The translations under genes and the position numbers were made by a program. DNA of 64,000 nt, taken from positions 1-64,000 of the forward strand of contig NZ_JAJAGO010000017.1 in NCBI RefSeq assembly GCF_025165795.1, in the 5' to 3' direction. How positions within the stretch are numbered: position 1 is the first letter of the stretch; each line of letters starts with the position of its first letter. Shown piece after piece: positions 16,826 through 25,511 of the stretch. A model generated the notes under the pieces. The model was not told the origin of the DNA, searched no databases, and was given only the letters and a program-made list of their open reading frames with translations. The stretch comes from Streptomyces gossypii. GTDB lineage: Bacteria; Actinomycetota; Actinomycetes; Streptomycetales; Streptomycetaceae.

Positions 16826-19800
16826 GGCGGATCTCCCGGTCCCCGGAAATTGGGTCCCACGTCGAGCTCGAAGCCGGGACCACCCTTACTTCCATTGCAA
16901 CTGGTGCACATCGTCACGTGGTTGGAGATGTTGTTGTACCACGTCTCTCGTGGCGGATGCGGAGTATTATGTCCTTCTGTATTCCAGTGACTGGAGACTT
17001 CCTGATTATGGTCAATAGCGGCTAGACCCGTGGAAGTCGACTTGTCGGCAAGGTGTGGGGATCGGGTGCCGTTGCCGGGACATATATACCAGTTCGATCC
17101 CGTATGCGTGCCGTTTGGGTCCCACGTGGCTCTCTCTGCGATCAGGCGGTTAGTGTGCTCCTTGAGCTGCCTGCGCTTCTCGTTCTGGGCGGCCGAGTTC
17201 CAGCCAGGATAGAAGGTCGCGCGGATTGCAGTGCCGTTGCGGTAATCATCCAACAGCTGTCCGTTGGCAGTGTACTTGCTCTTGGTAAAGTCGCGGAGGT
17301 CCTTCATCCCGAAGGCATGGCCGAGAAGATTCAGAGCTCGGGTTATCTCGATCAGCTGTCTTTCGATCCTGTCCTTCTTGGTTTGCGTCAACTGACCGGC
17401 CCCCGTCCTCTTCATCGCCTTCACCTGGGTATCCATTCCATTGAGGTACTCCAGTAGATCCGACCGCTTCTGCCCGGCCTCCTCATGCTCCAGCGCCGAG
17501 GTGATGAGGGACCCGATCCACTCCCGCCGCTGCGAGGCCATCTCGATATGGACCCTGCGCTGCTTGACCTCCACGTACACCGTGTGACCCTCGCCGGCCA
17601 TGTCCGTGCTCTGACTGAGCGACAGGTCACCGACGACCGTGGCCTTCTCATCCTTGTCTTTGTTGTCCTTGTCTTTGTTGTCCTTGTCGTCGCCCTTCTT
17701 CTTGTCTTTGTCCTTCCCCTTGAGCTTGCGCCAGAGCTTCTTGCCCTTTTGGGCGATCTTGGTGATGATTTTGTCGATGGCGCGGCCGACGGGTTTGGAG
17801 ACCTTCTGGATGACGGACTTGACCTTGCTGGCGAGGCCGCCGACGCCCAGGAGGGCCGCGAGGAAGCCGATGAGGAGGGGGATGCTGGCGGCGAGGGCCG
17901 TTTCGACCATAGGTGGGACGCCGGCTGTGCCGCCGTTGGCGATGGCGACCACCGCGTCGAGGACCGCGTTGACGAACGCGATGATCTGGGCGCCCTGTTG
18001 GACGATGAAGGTGACGATTTCGATGATGCCCTTGACCGCACGGACGAACGCGGAGGCGGGGTTGAGGAGAGAGACGATCCAGGTGATGCCCGCGATGATG
18101 ACCGTGGGGATCAGATAGGACTTCAGCTCGTCGAGGATCGACTTCTTGACGTCGCCCGTCTCGGCGGAGATCTGCTCGGTGAGGCCGGACGGGCCTTCCT
18201 TCGCCAGGGCTTGGGCCGCGGGGACCGACTCCTCGACCTTCGACATGGCCTTTTCCGGGACGCCCTTGCGGATGATCTTTTCGCGGACGTTGTCCCAGGT
18301 GAGGCCGAGCATGGAGCCGATGAGCTGGATGACGCCCTTGAGGTCGAACTTGTCCGGTATCTCGATGCCCGACTTGACCGCCGTGCCGAGGAGCCAGGAG
18401 ACGAGGCCCTTCTTCAGGTGTTCCTCGATGTTCTTGGTGAAGAGATCGAGGCCGCCGCCGACCGCCGTGACCAGGTTCTTCAGGAAGCCGATCGGGTCCT
18501 TGATGATCTTCGTGATGGCCCCGGCGGCTTTCGCCAGGATGCCCATCAGAAGGTCCTTGAGCTCCATGATCGTCTGGATCGCGCCGACGATCGCGTCCTT
18601 GGCCTTGGCGATCCAGCCCTTGTTCGCCTCCTGGAGCTTCTTGATCTCCTCATCGATCTTGTTGAGTGCCTGCGTGTACTTCGTGGCCAGGGTCTGGACA
18701 AGTTCCTGGGACTTGGCGTTGACGTCCGCTTCCAGGTCGTCGAACTTCCCAGCGAAGTCCTTCACCGCCTCCTGGCCGTACTTCTTCAAGTCGTCCGGGA
18801 GCTTTTCGACCTCTGCCTTCAGTTCTGTACGGCCCTTGGCGATACGGGTCTTGGCCTTGCCCAGTTCCCGGCCGATGGTGTCCGCGATGGACGAGATGAC
18901 CTGCTGCATCTTGTTGACATAGAGCTTGCGGGAGATCTGGTAGAGCTCGTTGGCCTCCTCCGGCAGTCCCTTGAACTTGTCCTTGACCCAGCGCATCTTT
19001 CCCGTGAAGCCCGAGTAGCGCTTGTCCTTGTACTTGTCGATGCGCTTCTTCTGGTCGGCGGTGAAGGCATCATGGGCCGCCTTCTCGCCCTTGGTGAACT
19101 GGTCGTCGACCTTCTTGTCCAGGCCGTCCAGGGTGGATTCGACGTCCTTTTTCGTGGCGTCGAAGACCTTCTGGAGCTTGGCGGTGACCTTCTCTCGCTG
19201 CTTCTCGTCCTTGGTCTTCGCCTCGCCCTTCCCGCTGTCCACCTTCTTTCCCGCCGCATCGCGGGTGGTGGTCAGCGCCTCCATCGCCTGGGTGCCGGAG
19301 GCCGCCGCGTGGGACTTCGCGTCGGCGAGCTGGGCCGATTCGGCGGTCTTGCCCTGTGCCGGGGCCTTCTTGGAGTGGTCCTCGGCCTTCTTCTTCTCCG
19401 ACAGCGCCTCGTCGAACTGCGGCTCGTTGCCCTTGGCCAACTGCTCCTCGGTGATCTCGGCGTCCGCCATCGCCTGGTCGTTCTGCTTCGGTCCCTCAGT
19501 GAAGTCCGTGACCTCGGGGGGCTGTTTGTCCGGGATCGCGTCATCGGCACTGGGCGCGCCCGGGTTCGCCGGCGGCTGGTCCGGCGTCATGGGGGTTACT
19601 TGTTTCTCCTTGGCCGCCGAGGTGTCCGGAGCGGCTTTGGTCTCGGTGTCGATGTCCTCGGCCGAGGTCTTCTTGCCGTCCGAGACCTTGCCGTCCACCG
19701 ATTCCTTGACCTGCTCGGCCTTCCCCGACTCGGAGAACTTCTCCGCCTCTTCGAGGTTCTTCGGTGCCTGGTCGGCGATTGCCTTGTTCACCGCGTCGAT

Positions 19801-20238
19801 GAAGCTCTGTTTGTCGAACTCCCCCGGTTTGGCGGCGTTCATCTTCTCCGCGTTGGCGACCTTGCCCTGCGCCTCCTTGTCGTCGGACGGGGCCAGCGCG
19901 GCGTCCTGGGCGGCCTTTGACTCCCCGGTCGCGGGCGGGTGGTGCGCCAGTTTGCTGCGCTTGGCCGAGACATCGGAGCGGACCGCTCGGAAGCCCGGTG
20001 CTTCGGCGGGTGAGGGTTTGACGGGCTCGGTGTAGCGCTGCGCGACGAGACGGACGACTGCCGCGTTCCCGGCCGCGCCCTGGAGGCGCTGCAGGCTGCG
20101 GAGGTCCGGGGGCCGCTTGCCTGACACCGGTGCCGGGGCGGAGGTGCGGGCCGCCGCGGGTCCGTCCGCGGAGGGGGTGCGCTGCGCGGGCGGTGCGCCG
20201 CGTTCCCCGGCGGGTGACTTCTCCGCGGCGGACTTCAC
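16822..20238 (-). CDS. Large CIS-associated effector with C-terminal HNH nuclease-like domain
   Basis: About 1138 residues from GTG 20238, chosen because GGAG lies 7 bases upstream; the frame is open to GTG 20481. In order: a disordered Ala/Pro N terminus; a motif LQRLQGAAGNAAVVRL at about 49-64 related to one in the DUF4157 protein; a Lys/Glu/Ala-rich helical region (about 90-480); long amphipathic coiled-coil segments; several hydrophobic stretches at about 700-900 that could insert in a membrane; a Lys/Asp hinge; and a C-terminal tip. The tip ends with an HNH-like set: IDHNQEVSSHW near 1074, a later Asn/His block, and MCTSCNGSKGG near 1110. This architecture is typical of eCIS-associated polymorphic toxins. 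Function as a nuclease payload is inference from the motif and location. Confidence 0.75.
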   Translation of the reverse strand: MKSAAEKSPAGERGAPPAQRTPSADGPAAARTSAPAPVSGKRPPDLRSLQRLQGAAGNAAVVRLVAQRYTEPVKPSPAEAPGFRAVRSDVSAKRSKLAHHPPATGESKAAQDAALAPSDDKEAQGKVANAEKMNAAKPGEFDKQSFIDAVNKAIADQAPKNLEEAEKFSESGKAEQVKESVDGKVSDGKKTSAEDIDTETKAAPDTSAAKEKQVTPMTPDQPPANPGAPSADDAIPDKQPPEVTDFTEGPKQNDQAMADAEITEEQLAKGNEPQFDEALSEKKKAEDHSKKAPAQGKTAESAQLADAKSHAAASGTQAMEALTTTRDAAGKKVDSGKGEAKTKDEKQREKVTAKLQKVFDATKKDVESTLDGLDKKVDDQFTKGEKAAHDAFTADQKKRIDKYKDKRYSGFTGKMRWVKDKFKGLPEEANELYQISRKLYVNKMQQVISSIADTIGRELGKAKTRIAKGRTELKAEVEKLPDDLKKYGQEAVKDFAGKFDDLEADVNAKSQELVQTLATKYTQALNKIDEEIKKLQEANKGWIAKAKDAIVGAIQTIMELKDLLMGILAKAAGAITKIIKDPIGFLKNLVTAVGGGLDLFTKNIEEHLKKGLVSWLLGTAVKSGIEIPDKFDLKGVIQLIGSMLGLTWDNVREKIIRKGVPEKAMSKVEESVPAAQALAKEGPSGLTEQISAETGDVKKSILDELKSYLIPTVIIAGITWIVSLLNPASAFVRAVKGIIEIVTFIVQQGAQIIAFVNAVLDAVVAIANGGTAGVPPMVETALAASIPLLIGFLAALLGVGGLASKVKSVIQKVSKPVGRAIDKIITKIAQKGKKLWRKLKGKDKDKKKGDDKDNKDKDNKDKDEKATVVGDLSLSQSTDMAGEGHTVYVEVKQRRVHIEMASQRREWIGSLITSALEHEEAGQKRSDLLEYLNGMDTQVKAMKRTGAGQLTQTKKDRIERQLIEITRALNLLGHAFGMKDLRDFTKSKYTANGQLLDDYRNGTAIRATFYPGWNSAAQNEKRRQLKEHTNRLIAERATWDPNGTHTGSNWYICPGNGTRSPHLADKSTSTGLAAIDHNQEVSSHWNTEGHNTPHPPRETWYNNISNHVTMCTSCNGSKGGPGFELDVGPNFRGPGDPP

Positions 20239-20511
20239 CGCCGCGCTCCGGTGTCCCGACCGCGTCGCGTGCCGGGCCGAACCGCGTCGTGCCGCAACGC
20301 GCGTTGGGACACTGTGCCGTGGGTCGCCGACATGCCGTTCAGGGTGGGGGCGGCGCCCGCCCCGGAACAGCAGACGGACACGGAAGGCGGACAGCGCCGC
20401 GTGCACCTTCGGGCAGCCGGGTCTGTACGGCGGTGCGGCCGAAAGGCTTTCCGCTGGTCCGGGCGGCGGGCAAAGAATCACACTCGTTTCCCCCCGGCCA
20501 AGGAGAGTGGT
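20239..20511. promoter_or_regulatory. Divergent intergenic region between effector and sheath operon
   Basis: Over 270 bases separate the chosen effector start from the sheath start. It should hold the promoter of the structural operon and that of the effector. I could not pick out convincing -35/-10 pairs by eye. If the effector starts upstream at GTG 20481, most of this region is coding instead. Confidence 0.4.
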
Positions 20512-22062
20512 ATGCCGTCGTACCTGTCCCCGGGTGTCTATGTCGAAGAGGTGGAATCCGGGTCACGGCCGATCGAGGGGGTGGGTACCTCCGTCGCCGC
20601 CTTTGTGGGTTTCGCTCAGAAGGGGCCCTGCAACGAACCGACGCTCATCACCAACTGGACTCAGTTCGTTTCGCAGTTCGGTGAGTTCGTCGAAGGCACT
20701 TACCTGGCCAACTCCGTCTACGGCTTCTTCGCCAACGGTGGCGGCATCTGCTACGTGGTACGGATCGGAGCCCATCCCGCGGAGCGGGGTGCGGCGGGGA
20801 AGCGGGAGGTCACCGAGGGAGCCCAGGCCCCGCTCGGCGCGTACCTCGTGCGGACGCTGCCCGGCGTCACCGGGCAGATCACCGTCGAGGTGGCGGACCC
20901 GGAGGGCGAGGATCCGCCTCAGGGTGTCTTCGCCCTGGTGGTCAAGCGGAACGGCGAGGTCGTGGAGACCTTCCCGGCCGTCACCACCAAGCGCAGCAAG
21001 GAGAACGTGGCTACCCAGGTCAAGTCCCGCTCCCGGTTCATCGCCCTGGAGGAGCCCGGCAAAGGTGCCGCGCCCGCCCGTCCCGTCGCGCAGACCGTCA
21101 CCTTGAGCGTGGGGGGTCCGGCCGGAGAGAGCGTGCCGTCGGCGCCGGAGTCGGTGACGGCGGAGTCGTATGTGGGCGACGCTGATCTGCGTACCGGGTT
21201 CGGCGGTCTGGAGGCGGTCGAGGACGTCACGATGGTGGCGGCGCCCGACCTGATGAGCGCCTACGAACGGGGCATCCTGGACCTGGAGTCGGTGGTCTCG
21301 GTGCAGCAGGGGCTGATCACCCACTGCGAGGCGATGGGCGACCGGATCGCCATTCTCGATCCGCCGCCGGGCCTGAGCCCGCAGCAGGCGAGGTCGTGGC
21401 GGATGGAGGGCACCGGCTTCGACTCGAAGTACGCCACCATGTACTACCCCTGGCTGAAGGTGTTCGATCCTGGCGCGGGCCGGAACGCGTTCGTGCCCCC
21501 CAGCGGTCATATCGCCGGGGTGTGGGCCCGCAACGACGATTCGCGCGGCGTGCACAAGGCACCCGCGAACGAGGTGGTGCGCGGCGCCGTCGCGCTCCAG
21601 ACGCAGATCACCAAGGGTGAGCACGATCTGCTCAATCCGGTCGGGCTCAACTGCGTGCGCGCCTTCCCCGGTCGCGGTATCCGGGTGTGGGGTGCGCGTA
21701 CGCTCGCCGCCGACCACGCCTGGCGCTATCTGAACGTGCGGCGGCTCTTCAACTATCTGGAGGAGTCGATTCTGGCGGGCACCCAGTGGGTGGTGTTCGA
21801 GCCCAATGACGACGCGCTGTGGGCCCGGGTGCGGCGCACCGTATCGGCGTTCCTTGTCAACGAGTGGCGGAAGGGCGCGCTGTTCGGGCTCACTCCGGAC
21901 GAGGCGTTCTATGTGAAGTGTGACCGCGAGACGAATCCGCCGGAGGCCATCGAGGCGGGCCAGGTCATCTGCGAGGTCGGAGTGGCGCCCGTCAAACCGG
22001 CGGAGTTCGTGGTGTTCCGGCTCGCGCAGCTCTCCAGCGGGACCGGCGCGGTCGACGAGTGA
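20512..22062 (+). CDS. cis2: Contractile sheath protein (Cis2)
   Basis: 516 residues, one complete tail sheath protein. The N terminus SYLSPGVYVEEV is the classic sheath start whose strand is exchanged between neighbouring subunits. The C-terminal region has the conserved GRGIRVWGARTL and the block WRYLNVRRLFNYLEESI found in T4 gp18-like and Pvc2-like sheaths. On contraction this layer drives the inner tube outward. AAGGAG lies ideally before the ATG. It is the first gene of the structural operon and there is only one sheath gene. Confidence 0.96.
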   Translation: MPSYLSPGVYVEEVESGSRPIEGVGTSVAAFVGFAQKGPCNEPTLITNWTQFVSQFGEFVEGTYLANSVYGFFANGGGICYVVRIGAHPAERGAAGKREVTEGAQAPLGAYLVRTLPGVTGQITVEVADPEGEDPPQGVFALVVKRNGEVVETFPAVTTKRSKENVATQVKSRSRFIALEEPGKGAAPARPVAQTVTLSVGGPAGESVPSAPESVTAESYVGDADLRTGFGGLEAVEDVTMVAAPDLMSAYERGILDLESVVSVQQGLITHCEAMGDRIAILDPPPGLSPQQARSWRMEGTGFDSKYATMYYPWLKVFDPGAGRNAFVPPSGHIAGVWARNDDSRGVHKAPANEVVRGAVALQTQITKGEHDLLNPVGLNCVRAFPGRGIRVWGARTLAADHAWRYLNVRRLFNYLEESILAGTQWVVFEPNDDALWARVRRTVSAFLVNEWRKGALFGLTPDEAFYVKCDRETNPPEAIEAGQVICEVGVAPVKPAEFVVFRLAQLSSGTGAVDE

Positions 22063-22103
22063 CCGCGATCCGTGCAGGACGGACTGACTTCTAGGAGGCC
22101 GGC

Positions 22104-22547
22104 GTGCCGCTCCCCGATCTCGACAGCTCGGTAGGGCATTCCTTCGGGCTGGAATTCGACAGTGTCCTCATCCGGCAGATCACCGAAGTCAGCGGTCTGA
22201 AAATGGAGCAGGACGTCATCGAGCTGAAGCAGAACACGACCGACGGCAAGTACGCGATCAAGAAACTCCCCGGGCGGCCCAAGGCCGGTGAGGTGACGGT
22301 GACCCGGGGGCTGACGGAGGACAGCAGTTTCGAACGGTGGATCAAGGATTCACGGTTCGGGAAGATGAACGACGCCCGCCGCAACGGCTCGATCATCGTC
22401 TACGACTACGAGGGCATTCCGATCAAGCGCTACAAGCTGATCAACGCCTGGCCCAAGTCCCTGGAGATCAGCGCCCTCAAGGCGGGTGACACCTCCGTGC
22501 TCACCGAGAAGCTGGCGATCACCTTCGAGAGCCTGGACGTCGAGTGA
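22104..22547 (+). CDS. cis1: Inner tube protein (gp19/Hcp-like, Cis1)
   Basis: 147 residues, the normal length of a phage tail tube subunit. The phrases HSFGLEFDSVLIRQITEVSGL and SSFERWIKD are typical of the T4 gp19-like family that forms hexameric rings stacked inside the sheath. The GTG start has AGGAGG at a good distance. It sits directly behind the sheath gene, the order found in most eCIS loci. Confidence 0.93.
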   Translation: MPLPDLDSSVGHSFGLEFDSVLIRQITEVSGLKMEQDVIELKQNTTDGKYAIKKLPGRPKAGEVTVTRGLTEDSSFERWIKDSRFGKMNDARRNGSIIVYDYEGIPIKRYKLINAWPKSLEISALKAGDTSVLTEKLAITFESLDVE

Positions 22548-23014
22548 TGCGCCGTGGCATCACGGCGACCGCGCGCGCACAGGAGGCGGAGGGAGCGGTC
22601 GGCGGTGACGGCGCGCGGGAGAGCGGTGCTGCTGCGGACCGGCTGCGGACGGAGTTCCCGTTCGAGCTGCCGCGCGGCTATGTGGACGGCGCGGGGACCG
22701 TGCACCGTACGGGGGTGATGCGGCTGGCCACAGCGCGGGACGAGTTGGTCCCGTTGCGGGACGACCGGGTGCGGGAGAACTCCGCGTATCTGTCGGTGGT
22801 GCTCATCTCGCGGGTACTCACCCGGCTCGGCACGGTCGAGGAGGTCCATCCGGGCATAGTGGAGGACCTGTTCGCCTCGGATCTGGCGTTCCTGCAGGAC
22901 TTCTACCGCCGTATCAACGCCGAGGGCCACACCCGCGCCGCCGTCACCTGCCCTGCCTGCCAGGAGAGCTTCGCGGTGGACCTGGCCGGTGGTGGTCGCC
23001 TGGGGGAATCGTGA
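22547..23014 (+). CDS. Probable tail assembly protein of the CIS
   Basis: 155 residues. A disordered N terminus is followed by a region resembling phage tail assembly proteins (FPFELPRGYVDGAGTVHRTG, with arginine-rich helices). Near the C terminus is a CPAC pair that may be half of a zinc site. The ATG shares a base with the tube stop (TGATG), and the gene's own stop overlaps the DUF6760 start as GTGA. That tight pairing recalls the two-part tail assembly chaperones of phages. The role is inferred from position; the family itself is not one I can name with certainty. Confidence 0.65.
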   Translation: MRRGITATARAQEAEGAVGGDGARESGAAADRLRTEFPFELPRGYVDGAGTVHRTGVMRLATARDELVPLRDDRVRENSAYLSVVLISRVLTRLGTVEEVHPGIVEDLFASDLAFLQDFYRRINAEGHTRAAVTCPACQESFAVDLAGGGRLGES

Positions 23015-23154
23015 CGTACGCGGCGGAGCGCATCCACGAAGAAGTCGCGTACGTCGCCTACCACTTCCACTGGTCGCTGGATCAGATCCTCGACCTCGAG
23101 CACGCGGACCGCCGACGGTACGTGAAGCAGATCGCCCGGCTCAACAGCCGGTGA
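23011..23154 (+). CDS. DUF6760 small protein
   Basis: 47 residues from GTG 23011 to TGA 23152-23154. The sequence begins with TYAAERIHEEVAYVAYHFHW and ends with a basic helix, matching my memory of DUF6760, a family of short proteins found in eCIS loci. It overlaps the preceding stop by four bases (GTGA). The protein is all helical by appearance and probably binds the preceding protein. Confidence 0.75.
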   Translation: MTYAAERIHEEVAYVAYHFHWSLDQILDLEHADRRRYVKQIARLNSR

Positions 23155-23188
23155 GGCACCAGGCGCTGAAGGAGGGGAACGGGAACCG

Positions 23189-25030
23189 ATGGGACTGCGC
23201 TCCTGGCTTCGGGGAGGCGGGGACCGGCATGCCTCCGCCGGACCGGCCGAGACCCCGGCGCGATCGGAGGCGAGCGAACCCGCTCCGGGGCCCGCATGGC
23301 GGGAACTTCCGCCGTTGCAGCGGACGGTGGGCGGAGCCGGGCTGGTTTCCGATCCGGACGGGTTCCGCGGCTCCTTGGGCACCTGGCACGACGTCTCCTT
23401 CCATGCGCCGCTCGGCCATCTGGTCAGCCCGGACGCGCCGTCGGGGCTGGGTCATGGACTCACCCGGGCCGAGGGTCCGGCCGTCAGCCGCGAGACGGTG
23501 GCCGAAGCACCCGCCGGAATTGGCGGCGGCGGTGCGGCGCGGACGGAGTTTGCGGTCGTACCGCTCCAGCGGGAGGCGGCGGACGGGCCGACGCTGCTCG
23601 CGGCAGCCCGGCCGCCAGGCAGTCCGGTACGGCCGCTGACGCCGTCGCAGATTCTCGCTTCGGAACCGGCAGCGACAGCAGCAGAGGTTGCACCGAAGGC
23701 AGCGGAGGCATCGGCGGCACTGACGGCGCCAGAAGTGGAAGCGGAAGCGGAAGCAGAACCGGAGGCAGCTCGCCGGGAAGACGCAGGGCCGACGACCGCC
23801 GAGGGGCCGCTCTCCCCGCCGGTCCAGCGGTCCCTGGCCGAGCCGCTGCTCCCGCCCTCGCCGCCGCCGCGCGGATTCGGACTGGGCGTGCCGCTGGAAT
23901 CGCTGCCGCCCACCGCTCAGCGCTCGGGTGCCGCCAGTACGGGTCAGCGCCCCGAGTTTGCCGTCTCTCCTCCGGCGCAGGCGCCCGCACCGCAGCCGGA
24001 GCCGCAGCCGCCGACGTCACCGGTGGCGCCCTCCGCAGCATCGGGAGCGGAGTCTCCGCCGGAATCCGGTGGCAATCCGCCGCATCCGGCCTCCGAGATG
24101 CCGCACCCCGTCCAGCCGCTGCTGGGCGGCGACTCCCCGACGGTGGCCCGCACGGGCGCCTACGAGGAGGCCGCCACGCCTGTGCCGCTCTCCCACCCGG
24201 TGGCAGGCGGGCCGCACGTCCTCCACGCACCGGTTCCCCTGCAGCGTGCCGCCCCGGACGGCGCACCGGTTCGGGGTTCCGAGGCGCCACCGGATGCGGA
24301 TCCGGCCCCGTATCCGGTGGCGCCGTTGCTCGCCCAGCGGTCCTTGCCGCTCTTCTCCGGTACGCCGCTGAACCGGTCGCCCGAGCCGCCCGGCGCTGAC
24401 AGTGGCCCGGCCTCGCTCCCGTCTGCGGTACGGGAGGAGTCGGTGGTTCCGCTGCGATGGACCGAGGACTCCTCCTCTGCCGCCCCGCCGCATCCCACCT
24501 CGCGTCCTTCCCCTACGGCCCCGGCGGCGCCTCCCGTCCAGCGGTCCGTCACCAGCCGCGCCGTCCCCCGGCCGACGGCGGCCCGCCCCGTGGTCGCGGG
24601 GACCGGCAGTGCGGGCTCCAGGGGGCCGGTCTCCGTGGACGCCGGTGCGGTGGCGGTGGCGGCGGGAGTGGCGCAGCGTGCGGCGGACGGGTCCGTCGTC
24701 TTCCGGCGCCCCACCGTGCAGCGCGACGACGACGGCACAGGTGAGGTCCCCGACTCCGAGCCGCCCTACGATCCGCCACCGGAACCCGGAGAAGAACCGG
24801 GCCTGGAGGGAGAACCGGATGCGAATGCGGAGGTGCATCCGGAATCAGAATCTGACGCCGGCACTCCGTCCGGCACGGCCACCGGTGCGGGCGACAGCGA
24901 GGGCGGGGGCGCTCCGGCCGTCACCGACGAGCTGGTACGGGCGCTGTTCGCCCCGCTCAGCAGGCTGCTGCGGGCAGAACTGCGGCTGGAGCGCGAACGG
25001 TCCGGTTTCCTGATCGACACCAGGCACTGA
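23189..25030 (+). CDS. Proline-rich QR-repeat protein of the CIS operon
   Basis: 613 residues, mostly Pro/Ala/Glu-rich and predicted disordered. It contains many copies of a short motif (V/L/A)QR followed by a small or basic residue (PLQRTVGG, PLQREA, PVQRSLAE, PLQRAA, AQRSLP, PVQRSV, VAQRAA, TVQRDD), spaced 30-80 residues apart. Only the last 45 residues form a clear helix (LVRALFAPLSRLLRAELRLE). AAGGAGG precedes the ATG. Its place between tube genes, its length and the absence of another candidate allow a role as tape measure or tube-lumen scaffold, but nothing in the sequence proves this. Confidence 0.7.
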   Translation: MGLRSWLRGGGDRHASAGPAETPARSEASEPAPGPAWRELPPLQRTVGGAGLVSDPDGFRGSLGTWHDVSFHAPLGHLVSPDAPSGLGHGLTRAEGPAVSRETVAEAPAGIGGGGAARTEFAVVPLQREAADGPTLLAAARPPGSPVRPLTPSQILASEPAATAAEVAPKAAEASAALTAPEVEAEAEAEPEAARREDAGPTTAEGPLSPPVQRSLAEPLLPPSPPPRGFGLGVPLESLPPTAQRSGAASTGQRPEFAVSPPAQAPAPQPEPQPPTSPVAPSAASGAESPPESGGNPPHPASEMPHPVQPLLGGDSPTVARTGAYEEAATPVPLSHPVAGGPHVLHAPVPLQRAAPDGAPVRGSEAPPDADPAPYPVAPLLAQRSLPLFSGTPLNRSPEPPGADSGPASLPSAVREESVVPLRWTEDSSSAAPPHPTSRPSPTAPAAPPVQRSVTSRAVPRPTAARPVVAGTGSAGSRGPVSVDAGAVAVAAGVAQRAADGSVVFRRPTVQRDDDGTGEVPDSEPPYDPPPEPGEEPGLEGEPDANAEVHPESESDAGTPSGTATGAGDSEGGGAPAVTDELVRALFAPLSRLLRAELRLERERSGFLIDTRH

Positions 25031-25076
25031 CCGGTGGCGGCTGCTGCTGAGCCAGGGAGAAGGAGAGGCAACTCGC

Positions 25077-25508
25077 GTGTCCATAACCGATGACCCGGCG
25101 GTCAGTGTCTGTTTCGTCGTCACCATCGACGGTATCGAGCTCGGTTCGTTCAACACCTGTGAGGGGCTGGGCTGCGAGGTGGTGCTGGAGCAGCGCGAGG
25201 AGGGCGGCAACAACGGCCACGTGTGGCAGCTGCCCACCCGGCTGAAGTACCGCAACGTGAAGCTGTCCCGGCCGCTGACGCGGGAGACGGAGAAGGTGGC
25301 GAAGTGGTTCGCGAGCATGACCACGGGCTTCCGCCGCCGCACCGCGCATATCGAGGCAAGGGCCGGGGACGGAAGCAGGGTCGCCCAGTGGGGGCTGCTG
25401 GAGGTGGTGCCGGTGCGCTGGACGGGGCCGACGCTCAATCCGGAGTCGCCCAAGGTGGCCGTCGAGACCATCGAGATCGCCCACCACGGCTACGTGATGG
25501 AGGGCTGA
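25077..25508 (+). CDS. Second tube-like protein (possible tube initiator)
   Basis: 143 residues of the same gp19-like tube family as the first tube gene but clearly divergent: FVVTIDGIELGSFNTCEGLG at the start and the block PTRLKYRNVKLSRPLT. In other injection systems a second tube protein sits next to the LysM hub protein and starts tube polymerisation on the baseplate. The location here, immediately before the LysM gene, supports that. The GTG start has AAGGAGAGG upstream. Confidence 0.88.
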   Translation: MSITDDPAVSVCFVVTIDGIELGSFNTCEGLGCEVVLEQREEGGNNGHVWQLPTRLKYRNVKLSRPLTRETEKVAKWFASMTTGFRRRTAHIEARAGDGSRVAQWGLLEVVPVRWTGPTLNPESPKVAVETIEIAHHGYVMEG

Positions 25509-25511
25509 GGC

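Noticed and set aside
17485..19920. 811-codon plus-strand frame opposite the effector
   Set aside because: Leu/Asp/Gly-rich antisense translation of Lys/Glu-rich helices; no start with a ribosome site and no domain.
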